From the IMG/VR virus record IMGVR_UViG_3300007276_000057, positions 1 to 57,248 of that record: a stretch of 57,248 nt of DNA; one strand, 5' to 3'. Under the pieces are notes generated by a model. It was given only the letters and a program-made list of their open reading frames with translations, searched no databases and was not told the origin of the DNA. The position numbers and the translations under genes were made by a program. The stretch is from a virus. Below, one piece after another: positions 32,152-40,296 of the stretch. Position 1 is the first letter of the stretch. Each line of letters begins with the position of its first letter.

Positions 32152-33191
32152 TGATTATAGATAAAGAAGGTATGATGAAAAATAATATTAAAGAAACGGT
32201 AACCTTTGACGATCTCTTATTGGTTCCTCAATACTCAGAGATTCTAAGTCGAAAGACAATCAACCTTTCCAGCGAGTTGGATATGAAAAGGAAGTTTGAT
32301 CTTCCAATTGTTTCGTCTCCAATGGACACCGTGACTGGCGCGACAATGGCTAGTGCTATGAATAAGGCTGGAGGCTTTGGTGTTATTCATCGCTATAATT
32401 CAATTGAAGAACAGTGCGATAAAATAAAGAGAACAAATGGAACACCAGCCGCCGCAATCGGAGTCACGGGTGATTATTTAGAAAGAGCAATGTCTCTTGT
32501 AAAAGCTGGCTGTGATATATTATGTGTTGATGTTGCCCATGGTCACCATGCTCTTATGCGACATGCTTTAAAAACGTTAAGGAATACAATAGGTTATGAT
32601 ATTCATATCATGGCTGGGAATGTTGCTACCTTGGAAGCTTTCAATGATTTGGCTGACTGGGGTGCTAATTCTATCCGGGTTGGTATCGGTGGTGGATCAA
32701 TCTGCTCAACAAGGATACAAACCGGACATGGTGTTCCAACTTTACAATCGGTTATGGACTGCTCTCGATCCGATAGATCGGCAGCATTGATCGCTGACGG
32801 TGGAATCAAAACACCTGGCGACATCGTAAAGTCTCTTGCCGCTGGTGCAGACTTTGTTATGCTTGGTTCTATGCTTGCCGGAACAGCCGAATCACCGGGG
32901 CAAGTGTTTCATAACAAGGGCAAACAATATAAATCTTATCGAGGTATGGCTTCAGTTGAAGCACAAATTGACTGGAGAGGTCACACCGCCTCAGTTGAGG
33001 GAGTATCTCACACTATACCATATAAAGGTTCGGTTGTAGAGATCCTGATGAGCCTTGAAGGTAGTATCAGAAGTGGACTATCTTATACAGGTGCTTTAAA
33101 TCTTAGTGACTTGAGGTCCAAGTCTCAATTCATTAAACAAACTGCCGCTGGTCAAACAGAAAGTAGTACCCACATCAAATCAAGGTACTAA
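32151..33191 (+). CDS. GMP reductase / IMP dehydrogenase family enzyme
   Basis: 346 residues, the length of GMP reductase and without CBS domains. T-F-D-D-L-L-L-V-P-Q-Y-S near residue 18 is the family opening, I-R-V-G-I-G-G-G-S-I-C-S-T-R near 175 carries the catalytic Cys loop, L-I-A-D-G-G-I-K near 213 binds phosphate, and Y-R-G-M-A-S near 266 follows. Only about 14 residues separate this from V-E-G-V-S-H-T-I-P-Y-K-G, so the long IMPDH flap is missing, favouring GMP reductase (GMP to IMP). The loop following the Cys (R-I-Q-T-G-H-G-V-P) is more IMPDH-like. GAAGG upstream suggests a possible start at 32175. It could supply IMP to the PurA/PurZ-like enzyme. Confidence 0.88.
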   Translation: MIIDKEGMMKNNIKETVTFDDLLLVPQYSEILSRKTINLSSELDMKRKFDLPIVSSPMDTVTGATMASAMNKAGGFGVIHRYNSIEEQCDKIKRTNGTPAAAIGVTGDYLERAMSLVKAGCDILCVDVAHGHHALMRHALKTLRNTIGYDIHIMAGNVATLEAFNDLADWGANSIRVGIGGGSICSTRIQTGHGVPTLQSVMDCSRSDRSAALIADGGIKTPGDIVKSLAAGADFVMLGSMLAGTAESPGQVFHNKGKQYKSYRGMASVEAQIDWRGHTASVEGVSHTIPYKGSVVEILMSLEGSIRSGLSYTGALNLSDLRSKSQFIKQTAAGQTESSTHIKSRY

Positions 33192-33198
33192 TTAAAGT

Positions 33199-33522
33199 AT
33201 GGCCGAGAACAAAGATAAAAAAGTTATCTTCTCTGATACTCATATTCGACACGCTCAATTGAGAATTAGATTAGATCACGACGGGTTCACACAATCAGAA
33301 TTCTTTCGCTGCATTGTGAGCGGTTACTTGGAGAAAGATCAAGACCTAATGGAATATGTTAGGAAATATAAATCTGAGCACAAAGTTCAGAGTAAACGAA
33401 AAATGAAGTATATAGAGAAAGATAAGAAGATCGCCGAGGATTTAATGGGTCAATTTGGTATCAAAGATGGAGAACTAGAAAACATTTTTGACTTAATTGC
33501 CGAAGAACACCCAGATTTATAA
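33199..33522 (+). CDS. Conserved-type phage protein, unknown
   Basis: 107 residues, basic and helical. V-I-F-S-D-T-H-I-R-H-A-Q-L-R-I-R-L-D near residue 9 followed by Q-S-E-F-F-R-C-I-V-S-G-Y-L resembles small proteins of marine T4-like phages that may be ribbon-helix-helix-like regulators. Function unknown; no strong ribosome binding site. Confidence 0.65.
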   Translation: MAENKDKKVIFSDTHIRHAQLRIRLDHDGFTQSEFFRCIVSGYLEKDQDLMEYVRKYKSEHKVQSKRKMKYIEKDKKIAEDLMGQFGIKDGELENIFDLIAEEHPDL

Positions 33523-33587
33523 AACTTGGCTTTTTTTGTTTTTTCAACCTATTTACTGTGAAAAGCTTTTTAAGGAGAAAATTTAAA

Positions 33588-34193
33588 ATGAGCAAGAAAC
33601 TTTTGAATGAAGCCGCCGTCCGTCGTTTTATGGGACTTGCAGGCATGCAAGCTAACATGGTTAGCAACACAGTCACAGAAATGTACAAAAACGAAGAAGA
33701 AGAGGAAATGGCTGAAACAGTTGAAGCTACAACCGAAACTGTAACAGAAGAAGAAGTAAATGAGGACGCTCATAAAGAAACAGAAGAAGGTGAGCACATG
33801 GAAGAAGATATGAATGCCATGGAAGGTGAGCACGAAGATCCTGTTGAAGACGAAATGATGGGTGAACCAGAAATGGACGCCGCTCCTGAAATGGAAATCA
33901 CTTCTGAAGAAGCCGAAGTTCTTGCTAACGTCTTACAGAAGCTAATGGCTGCTAAAGGCGATATGGCTGACGAACCAGAAATGGACATGGACGCTGAAGA
34001 AGAAGTTGAAATGGCTGACGATGATGCTGTTGAAGCTGAAGAAGACGAAGAAGATGCAATGGCTATGATGGAAGAAAAAGAAGAAGAAATGAACGAAGAC
34101 GAAATCGTTCAAGAAGTCGCTCGTCGTGTCGCTGCTAGAATTTTGAAAGCTAAAAAAGCTCAAAAGGAAATGAATGAAGCTCTTGGAAAATAA
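33588..34193 (+). CDS. Highly acidic protein, candidate prohead core/scaffold
   Basis: 201 residues; AAGGAGAAAATTTAAA precedes the ATG. The N-terminus K-L-L-N-E-A-A-V-R-R-F-M-G-L-A-G-M-Q resembles the leader of marine T4-like structural proteins; about 150 residues of Glu/Asp/Met-rich sequence follow and the protein ends with a basic helix R-R-V-A-A-R-I-L-K-A-K-K-A-Q-K. Such an acidic core with a basic tail fits an internal scaffold that is proteolysed during capsid maturation. No capsid genes are nearby, so this is a candidate only. Confidence 0.5.
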   Translation: MSKKLLNEAAVRRFMGLAGMQANMVSNTVTEMYKNEEEEEMAETVEATTETVTEEEVNEDAHKETEEGEHMEEDMNAMEGEHEDPVEDEMMGEPEMDAAPEMEITSEEAEVLANVLQKLMAAKGDMADEPEMDMDAEEEVEMADDDAVEAEEDEEDAMAMMEEKEEEMNEDEIVQEVARRVAARILKAKKAQKEMNEALGK

Positions 34194-34194
34194 T

Positions 34195-34223
34195 TTGACA
34201 AGAATTATTTCTTGAGTTATAAT
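34195..34223 (+). promoter_or_regulatory. Promoter of the ClpP operon
   Basis: TTGACA at 34195-34200 and TATAAT at 34218-34223, 17-bp spacer. Confidence 0.85.
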
Positions 34224-34267
34224 GGATAGGACGGGCAATTGCTTCGTCCTTTCTTTTTGGAGGCACC

Positions 34268-34663
34268 GTGGAATATTACAGTACATTTTTTATAGGCTTA
34301 ATTGCAGGGATAATAATTCTAAGAATATGGGATTACCTTTATGCCACGGGAGCAATTGTTCTCGCTATGAAATCTTGTATCAAAGATTCCATTGTTATGA
34401 TCGCGAAGAATGTTCAATCGGTTTATGAGATCAATAATTTAAAATACATTGCTTTGGAAATGTCTGATAAAGACGAGAAGTATGTAGATTTTCAGAAAGC
34501 CATGGACACACGCGAACTCCATTCAATGAAGAATACTACTATAAGAAATTTTATTAATAGTATACCACCAAAATATAATCACCTCATTCCGTTTAGTGAT
34601 TGGGGAACAGCCATGGATTATATCAATGCTGAATTGCAAAAACAAAAGGAGGGTCAGCAATGA
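34268..34663 (+). CDS. Membrane-anchored small protein
   Basis: 131 residues with a GTG start after TTTGGAGGCACC. The single N-terminal hydrophobic stretch (Y-Y-S-T-F-F-I-G-L-I-A-G-I-I-I-L) spans about residues 3-20; the rest is soluble and helical. It overlaps the ClpP gene by ATGA. Function unknown; proximity suggests it is made with ClpP. Confidence 0.65.
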   Translation: MEYYSTFFIGLIAGIIILRIWDYLYATGAIVLAMKSCIKDSIVMIAKNVQSVYEINNLKYIALEMSDKDEKYVDFQKAMDTRELHSMKNTTIRNFINSIPPKYNHLIPFSDWGTAMDYINAELQKQKEGQQ

Positions 34664-35301
34664 TTGTAGGATCAGATAAAGATAAGAAGAAAAAGAAAGG
34701 TGACATTGAGGAATCAAAAGAAAACACCGAAGAAGCCCCTGTAAGTGCTTTAGAGCAGTTACTCGGCGGACCACAAAATGAAATCAGAACAATTGGTTTG
34801 ATGGGCGATGTTGATGAAGAGAAAGGGGGCGACCTTATGATGGCGATCCTACTCTTAACAGAATTAAGCGGCAAAGAAGCACCTTATGACCCCATTACAA
34901 TGTATATTTCAACCTACGGCGGCTCTGCTGATGAAATGTTTGGTATCTATGATGTCATGACCAAAGCCAAAAAACAATGTGAAATTCATACAATTGGTGT
35001 TGGTAAGGTTATGTCTGCTGGAACTTTGGTTTTAGCATCGGGTACAAAAGGCAAAAGAAAGATTGGAAGGCACTGCCGTGTTATGATCCATTCTGTTAAC
35101 TCAGGGCATGTCGGAGAACTCCACAGTATTGAGAACGAAGTAAAAGCAGTTAAACATATGCAAGAACTTTATATCAATGCTATGGCTCAAGAAACCAGTA
35201 TGACCAAGAGGCAATTGCAAAAACTTATTGATCGCAAGGTCAATGTTTATTTAAGTGCAGAAGAAGCAATTGAATATGGAATCGCTGACGAAATACTTTA
35301 G
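34660..35301 (+). CDS. clpP: ClpP-like serine protease with Asp-to-Asn triad change
   Basis: 213 residues. It forms the proteolytic chamber that works with Clp ATPases. The first 45 residues are charged and not part of the fold. I-T-M-Y-I-S-T-Y-G-G-S near residue 82 is the handle region, V-G-K-V-M-S-A-G-T-L-V near 117 contains the nucleophile Ser, and V-M-I-H-S-V-N-S-G near 143 the catalytic His. Aligning K-V-N-V-Y-L-S-A-E-E-A with E. coli E-R-D-R-F-L-S-A-P-E-A puts Asn at the catalytic Asp. Listeria ClpP1 is known with a Ser-His-Asn triad and works best in mixed rings, so this one may assemble with host ClpP. Confidence 0.9.
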   Translation: MIVGSDKDKKKKKGDIEESKENTEEAPVSALEQLLGGPQNEIRTIGLMGDVDEEKGGDLMMAILLLTELSGKEAPYDPITMYISTYGGSADEMFGIYDVMTKAKKQCEIHTIGVGKVMSAGTLVLASGTKGKRKIGRHCRVMIHSVNSGHVGELHSIENEVKAVKHMQELYINAMAQETSMTKRQLQKLIDRKVNVYLSAEEAIEYGIADEIL

Positions 35302-35309
35302 AGGAAATT

Positions 35310-36206
35310 ATGGATAAGATATTTTATAATGAAGCTTCCGCTGCGAAGCTTGGTTGGGAACCCGATTGGTTTGGAGCCGAAGAGATTGATGAAGATTTGA
35401 TTGAAAAGGTCATTGAGTTTCAAAAGTCTCTTGGGCTCACAGCCGATGGCTTGGTAGGACCAACAACACACCGTAGAATCTGGACACACAGAGAGTCACA
35501 ACTTTCTTCGTATCCACAATTAGAAATGAGAAATGCTCCGAGAATTAATAATATTATTTATAATAATGAATACTTTGAGATTGAATGGCCCAAGGTCATT
35601 CTTCCTTTCAATCACGGTGGTCTTGGACACAAGAAAGGCTTTAAGAAAGTATACGAAAAAAGACAACCAGATATGTTTGTTTGTCATTGGGATGTATGCT
35701 TATCCGCAGAGTCGTGCTTCAAGGTCTTAACCAAGCGAGGAATCAGTGTTCACTTCACTATAGATAATGACGGAACCATCAGGCAGCATTTAGATATGAA
35801 TCATATTGGCTGGCATGCTGGCTCAAGAAAACACAATGCTCAGACCATTGGAGTGGAAATCTCTAATGCCTATTATTTGAAACATCAAGATTGGTATGTA
35901 AGAAATGGGTTTGGAGAACGACCAATCATTAAAGGACAAAAGGTTCATGGCAAATCTATGAAACCATTCCTTGGATTCTATCCAGTTCAAATTGAAGCAC
36001 TTCAAGCCCTAATGAAAGCGGTACACGAAGCAACAGGAATTCCTTTGAAATGTCCTCTCGACAGAGACGGAAATACAAGTTATGTTTCAAGCACATCGGC
36101 GGTGAGAGGAAGCTTTAAAGGTTTTGTTTCGCACTATCACCTTACAAAGCGAAAGATCGATTGTGCCGGTTTAGATCTTCGCAAGTTGTTAGATGAAATT
36201 AAGTGA
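35310..36206 (+). CDS. Endolysin: PG-binding plus amidase_2 (PGRP-type)
   Basis: 298 residues. It cuts the amide between MurNAc and L-Ala for lysis. Residues about 25-60 (V-I-E-F-Q-K-S-L-G-L-T-A-D-G-L-V-G-P-T-T) form a PG_binding_1 domain. The amidase domain carries zinc ligands and catalytic residues in C-H-W-D-V near 127, I-G-W-H-A-G-S near 165, G-V-E-I-S-N near 182, and H-Y-H-L-T-K-R-K-I-D-C-A-G-L near 277. GAGGAAATT precedes the ATG. No signal peptide, so a holin or other release is needed. Confidence 0.93.
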   Translation: MDKIFYNEASAAKLGWEPDWFGAEEIDEDLIEKVIEFQKSLGLTADGLVGPTTHRRIWTHRESQLSSYPQLEMRNAPRINNIIYNNEYFEIEWPKVILPFNHGGLGHKKGFKKVYEKRQPDMFVCHWDVCLSAESCFKVLTKRGISVHFTIDNDGTIRQHLDMNHIGWHAGSRKHNAQTIGVEISNAYYLKHQDWYVRNGFGERPIIKGQKVHGKSMKPFLGFYPVQIEALQALMKAVHEATGIPLKCPLDRDGNTSYVSSTSAVRGSFKGFVSHYHLTKRKIDCAGLDLRKLLDEIK

Positions 36207-36287
36207 AGAATATAAGAAAGTCGCTAATAAGAACAAGAAGAAATTCAGATTGGTTTGAACTAAATAGATATAAGGAGACCCCAAAAA

Positions 36288-37220
36288 ATGAACAAGAACC
36301 TAAGCCAACTCGATAAACTCATTGTCGAAATCCTCCGCGAAAAAAATTTACTACAGGAACAAGCACCTGTCGCGAAAGTCAAACAAGTGGAATCACTTCC
36401 ATTCCCTAAGCTTGCTATCACAGAGAATTGGGGGAGACCGGGAAACAAAACACCGGAACTTGTTATGTCCATCTTTGGAAAGATTGAAGGTAATTCGATT
36501 CAAGCAAAGATAGATTATCTCACTCGTTTCTTTATTGATGAATGTAGTGTTAATGTATGTGGTCAGATTGATAAAGCCCTTTCGGGAATCCTTGTTCTCG
36601 ATGTTCTTAGTTCGGTTCTAAACGATTACGGAGCATCCAGTGGAGGGTTCTTATTTGAAAACTTTATGGCTCTCTTGGCTCAAGGTTCTGTCGAATCTGG
36701 AAACAGAAATATCGTTGATTTTAATATTGGCGGCGACTTGGAAGACCTTTCCAAAACAGCCAGTCTAAAGTTGATTAAGCCGACTACTCAGATCAAAGGC
36801 AGTATTGCTCTTTTAAAGCAAGTTCTTGAAAGAGATCCAAGCGGGATTACTTATATTGTTGGAATGAAGGGCGAAGACCTTGCAAGTGTTAGAATATATC
36901 AAGTTACCCTAACCGCAGACAACTGGAAAGAAATGGTCAAGCCCATCAAAGAAGGCGATACGCAGTTTGTTATTGATAAAAAAATCGTATTGGACAATCC
37001 AATCGCAGAATTATCGGGACTTTCACCAGAAAACTTGAGTCGCTCCGCGAGACTTATCTTGGACTCCATCGACGAAAACATCGGCAAGATTTATTCAAAT
37101 CTAAAATTATTATCCGATAATATGACAAAATATTTTATTGATAATAATGCGACTGCTGGAAAGAATGCCGTCGCTACCGCTGACTTACTTAAAAATACCG
37201 TAGAAAAAGTCATCGATTAA
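36288..37220 (+). CDS. Nuclease-like protein with putative capsid-targeting leader
   Basis: 310 residues; AAGGAGACCCCAAAA precedes the ATG. The leader M-N-K-N-L-S-Q-L-D-K-L-I-V-E-I-L-R-E resembles the amphipathic leaders described at 18449. The segment G-G-F-L-F-E-N-F-M-A-L-L-A near residue 122 followed by N-I-V-D-F-N-I near 142 and T-A-S-L-K-L-I near 160 fits a FE...D...SxK pattern of PD-(D/E)xK-type nucleases in which a helix Glu precedes. The remainder is strand/helix mix ending in a helical tail. Possibly an injected DNase or a virion structural protein; weak evidence. Confidence 0.45.
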   Translation: MNKNLSQLDKLIVEILREKNLLQEQAPVAKVKQVESLPFPKLAITENWGRPGNKTPELVMSIFGKIEGNSIQAKIDYLTRFFIDECSVNVCGQIDKALSGILVLDVLSSVLNDYGASSGGFLFENFMALLAQGSVESGNRNIVDFNIGGDLEDLSKTASLKLIKPTTQIKGSIALLKQVLERDPSGITYIVGMKGEDLASVRIYQVTLTADNWKEMVKPIKEGDTQFVIDKKIVLDNPIAELSGLSPENLSRSARLILDSIDENIGKIYSNLKLLSDNMTKYFIDNNATAGKNAVATADLLKNTVEKVID

Positions 37221-37221
37221 C

Positions 37222-37250
37222 TTGACAACCACCCTAAATGTGATTATAAT
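37222..37250 (+). promoter_or_regulatory. Promoter of the groEL gene
   Basis: TTGACA at 37222-37227 and TATAAT at 37245-37250, 17-bp spacer; ATTGGAGGACTA precedes the ATG. There is no CIRCE-like inverted repeat. Confidence 0.88.
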
Positions 37251-37277
37251 ATATATGTCTATAAAATTGGAGGACTA

Positions 37278-38849
37278 ATGACTAAGCATTATAGCAACGG
37301 TCAAGGACTGAATGCGAAACTGTTGAGCGGAATCAACAAGCTTGCCGATAATGTCGGAAGCACCCTCGGCCCCAAGGGCCGCAATGTTATTCTTTATAGT
37401 AAAGAACAAAACCTTCCCGTTGTAACAAAAGACGGGGTAACCATCGCAAAGTTTGTTGAATTCGAAGATCCCTTTGAAAATGTCGGGGCTCAAATTGTAA
37501 AACAAGCCGCCGAGCAATCTGCAAATAATGCTGGCGATGGCACAACAACCACAACGGTTCTTGCCCGTGGTATCATTAACCGAGCACAAAAGTATATTAC
37601 CGCCGGTGTTTCTCCAATTGAACTGAAGCGAGGCATGGATGCAACCACCGAAGCCCTAACGGCTCAACTGAAAAAAATGTCGCGACCTATTCAAAGCGAA
37701 GAGGATATTCGCCATGTTGCAACGATTTCGGCCAACAACGACATCACCATCGGCACTCTTATCGCAAAGGCTGTTGATTGTGCTGGTAAAGACGGCTCTG
37801 TTATTGTTGAAGAAGCAAGGTCGCTTGAGACTTCCCTTGATTTAATCGAAGGCTTCAGGTTTGATTCTGGGTATCTTGCATCAGCATTTATTACCGATGA
37901 AAGAAACGGAACCATTAATTATGAGAACCCTTTGATTCTTGTTACAGATGAAAAGATTGAACATGTTGATCAGATTCTTCCGGTTCTTGAACTTGCCGCT
38001 CGCGAAAGCAGACCGCTTTTATTTGTTGCGAACGATATTGTTGACCAAGCCCTCGCAGCACTCATTATGAACACTGTTCGGGGCTCCCTAAAGGTCGCTG
38101 CTGTGAAAGCTCCTCGCTATGGTGAAGAACGAAGAAACATTATGAAGGATCTATGTACTTCTATAGGTGCAACCTATCTTACCAGAGAAAACGGACTTCA
38201 ATTAAGAGACATTCAGTTAAAACATTTTGGAAATTGTAAAAAGATTTCTATCAACAAAGGCTGGACCACCATGATTGGCGGCAAAGGAGATCAAAATGAG
38301 ATTGACAAGCAAATTGAAACAATTAAAGCGGAAATTAAAGATACCGAGTCCATCAAAGAGTGCGAGCGTCTGCAAGAACGGATCACTCGTCTTGCTAGTG
38401 GGGTTGCTGTTGTTCGGGTCGGCGCAGCTACGGAAGTTGAAATGATTGAAAAGAAGCACCGAATCGATGATGCTCTTGAAGCGGTGAGATCCGCTCAAAT
38501 GGAGGGTATTGTTTCGGGGGGTGGCTCTGCTCTTATACATGCCGCAAAGTGCATAGAAGTCACCAATTTGAGCGAGGAACAGGCTATTGGTAGAGATATT
38601 GTGCTTGAAGCAATTCAAGAACCTCTAAGACAAATGGCTACAAATGCTGGGCTTTCTCCTGATCTAATTGTTAACCAAGTTATTAATTCAAATGAAGGTG
38701 AAGGTTATAATTTTATGACCAACAAGGTAATCCAGCTTACAAACTCTGGTATCATTGACCCAACTAAAGTGACTCGCTGTGCAATTGAAAATGCTGTCTC
38801 GGTTGCCTCAACTTTATTGACCACCGGACATGCTATTGTATCGCAGTGA
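37278..38849 (+). CDS. groEL: GroEL-like chaperonin
   Basis: 523 residues against about 547 for bacterial GroEL. It is the ring chaperonin partner of the GroES-like protein at 10618. T-L-G-P-K-G-R-N-V near residue 30 and A-G-D-G-T-T-T-T-T-V near 84 bind ATP (with the catalytic Asp), N-N-D-I-T-I-G near 150, R-I-D-D-A-L-E-A-V near 395 with the second Asp, and G-I-V-S-G-G-G-S-A-L near 408. The flexible Gly-Gly-Met C-terminal tail is absent. It sits alone between its own promoter and a small-gene operon, so the two partners are 27 kb apart. Confidence 0.96.
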   Translation: MTKHYSNGQGLNAKLLSGINKLADNVGSTLGPKGRNVILYSKEQNLPVVTKDGVTIAKFVEFEDPFENVGAQIVKQAAEQSANNAGDGTTTTTVLARGIINRAQKYITAGVSPIELKRGMDATTEALTAQLKKMSRPIQSEEDIRHVATISANNDITIGTLIAKAVDCAGKDGSVIVEEARSLETSLDLIEGFRFDSGYLASAFITDERNGTINYENPLILVTDEKIEHVDQILPVLELAARESRPLLFVANDIVDQALAALIMNTVRGSLKVAAVKAPRYGEERRNIMKDLCTSIGATYLTRENGLQLRDIQLKHFGNCKKISINKGWTTMIGGKGDQNEIDKQIETIKAEIKDTESIKECERLQERITRLASGVAVVRVGAATEVEMIEKKHRIDDALEAVRSAQMEGIVSGGGSALIHAAKCIEVTNLSEEQAIGRDIVLEAIQEPLRQMATNAGLSPDLIVNQVINSNEGEGYNFMTNKVIQLTNSGIIDPTKVTRCAIENAVSVASTLLTTGHAIVSQ

Positions 38850-38877
38850 TACTATTTAGGGTTGCGAGGACCCATTT

Positions 38878-39144
38878 ATGACCAATCAAGATATTACACA
38901 CTTAACCCAAGCCATCATGGATCTCAAAGGACAAATCGAAAGAATGTCCGAGAGACAAGGCGAGATGATCGAAGATGTTAAAAAAATTAAAGAAGCGGTC
39001 TATAATCCTGATTCTGGTCTTTATGCTCGTTTACGCGCTCTTGAACAGTGGAAGGAATCGCAAGCAAAAATCCAATGGATGATTGTGGCTACAACGCTTG
39101 GTTTGGTCATAGCAACAATATACAAAGCATTATTTGAAATTTAA
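38878..39144 (+). CDS. Coiled-coil protein with C-terminal membrane helix
   Basis: 88 residues: a heptad-like charged helix (I-M-D-L-K-G-Q-I-E-R-M-S-E-R-Q) then a hydrophobic segment at about 66-85 (W-M-I-V-A-T-T-L-G-L-V-I-A-T-I-Y). The layout matches XhlA/holin-accessory proteins. It lies 2.7 kb after the endolysin, so a lysis role is plausible but not shown. GCGAGGA precedes the ATG. Confidence 0.65.
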   Translation: MTNQDITHLTQAIMDLKGQIERMSERQGEMIEDVKKIKEAVYNPDSGLYARLRALEQWKESQAKIQWMIVATTLGLVIATIYKALFEI

Positions 39145-39155
39145 TGGAGTAAAAA

Positions 39156-39551
39156 ATGAAAGTAAGAGTAAGTTACGCCACAGAATTGGCTTCCCTTACG
39201 GATAAACTATCTGAACTTATGGAACAGAGTATCCTTCCTATTGAACAAGCAGCCGCCTTGGTTAAGTCAGTTTCTTGTGTTCTCAAGATTGAAGGAGATA
39301 ACTCTGTTGAGTATGCACACGATGCTATTGATCGTGTTCGCAAAAGCTTATCCGAAATTGATGAATCACTTGCCGATGTCAGCGGCTTAATGGGTGGCTA
39401 CATTAAAAATGTTCTCAAGCCCGAACCAGCACCACAGCCCATGCCAACGCAGGCACCCCCACCAGTCCCAGTACCGGAGACTACAAAGCCGAACACTTAT
39501 GATTATAAACCAAAGCATTCGGTGCCCCCACACGATTCGGAGAGTGAATAG
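39156..39551 (+). CDS. Helical protein with Pro-rich tail
   Basis: 131 residues. The first 85 are helical (L-T-D-K-L-S-E-L-M-E-Q-S, Y-A-H-D-A-I-D-R-V-R-K-S-L); the last 45 are Pro-rich (P-A-P-Q-P-M-P-T-Q-A-P-P-P-V-P). AATGGAGTAAAAA precedes the ATG. The stop overlaps the next GTG. Not recognised. Confidence 0.65.
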   Translation: MKVRVSYATELASLTDKLSELMEQSILPIEQAAALVKSVSCVLKIEGDNSVEYAHDAIDRVRKSLSEIDESLADVSGLMGGYIKNVLKPEPAPQPMPTQAPPPVPVPETTKPNTYDYKPKHSVPPHDSESE

Positions 39552-39784
39552 TGTTTTGCATTGGCGATCTTATTAGGGTGCCTTCGCAAGTGGGGCTTTA
39601 CAAAATGAGTAAAGGTTCAATGATTGATTTTTACAAAAGAACAAAAGAGCCTAAAATGGGCATATTTATGAATTACGAAAACACACATGAATGTGTTGTA
39701 AATGTTGACGGGCAAAATTGGCTTGTCGGTTTAGAAGACATAAGAATGATGGAGAAAGAAAATGGTCAAGTTAACCCAAATTAA
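39551..39784 (+). CDS. Small GDLV-family protein
   Basis: 77 residues with a GTG start in the TAGTG overlap. M-F-C-I-G-D-L-I-R-V-P and K-M-G-I-F-M-N-Y near 36 follow the family pattern. Overlaps the next gene by 23 nt. Confidence 0.62.
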   Translation: MFCIGDLIRVPSQVGLYKMSKGSMIDFYKRTKEPKMGIFMNYENTHECVVNVDGQNWLVGLEDIRMMEKENGQVNPN

Positions 39785-40040
39785 AAAGAATTCCTACAAT
39801 AGCTATATTTTAACAAGTGTTTATGTTAATCCTAAGCATATTGTTTTTATGGCTGAAGAACCAAAGCTAAAAACTGAATTGGTTGAGGGAAAAATAAATC
39901 TAGGATTGGATAAAAATATTGTTTTTACCGAAATTAGATTAAACGACAGTCATCGAATCACGAACTTAACTGTTGTAGGCACACCAGAAATGATTGAAAG
40001 CAAAATAAGCACTTCCTCAAGAAAATTATTGAGAGATTAA
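39762..40040 (+). CDS. Small conserved-type phage protein
   Basis: 92 residues. V-N-P-K-H-I-V-F-M-A-E-E near residue 21 and F-T-E-I-R-L-N-D-S-H-R-I-T-N-L-T-V-V-G-T-P near 55 are strand-rich and resemble small uncharacterised phage proteins (flagellin-FlbD-like fold is possible). GAGAAAGAA precedes the ATG. Function unknown. Confidence 0.65.
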   Translation: MVKLTQIKKNSYNSYILTSVYVNPKHIVFMAEEPKLKTELVEGKINLGLDKNIVFTEIRLNDSHRITNLTVVGTPEMIESKISTSSRKLLRD

Positions 40041-40041
40041 A

Positions 40042-40296
40042 ATGAAATATTATCAAATATTCGGCAGAAACAACTGCCCTTGGTGTGTAAAAGCAACAGA
40101 AGTGTTAGAAAACAATGAACTTGATTTTATGATGTGTGATATGGAAAAATCACCAGCATTATTACAACACTACAAAGACCTTTATAATATGAGAACTGTT
40201 CCAATTGTCTTGGAAGTGGATCTATTTGAAGACGAAGCCAAGGTAATTGGTGGCTGTAGTGAATTAATTGATTATTTAGGGAGCACAAATGATTAA
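40042..40296 (+). CDS. Glutaredoxin-like protein
   Basis: 84 residues. The redox motif N-N-C-P-W-C-V-K-A at about residue 9 (CPWC), the T-V-P-I-V cis-Pro loop near 53 and G-G-C-S-E-L near 72 are glutaredoxin hallmarks. It could reduce the C-terminal Cys pair of NrdJ, though the two genes are 30 kb apart. The ends overlap the cupin gene by 8 nt. Confidence 0.9.
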   Translation: MKYYQIFGRNNCPWCVKATEVLENNELDFMMCDMEKSPALLQHYKDLYNMRTVPIVLEVDLFEDEAKVIGGCSELIDYLGSTND

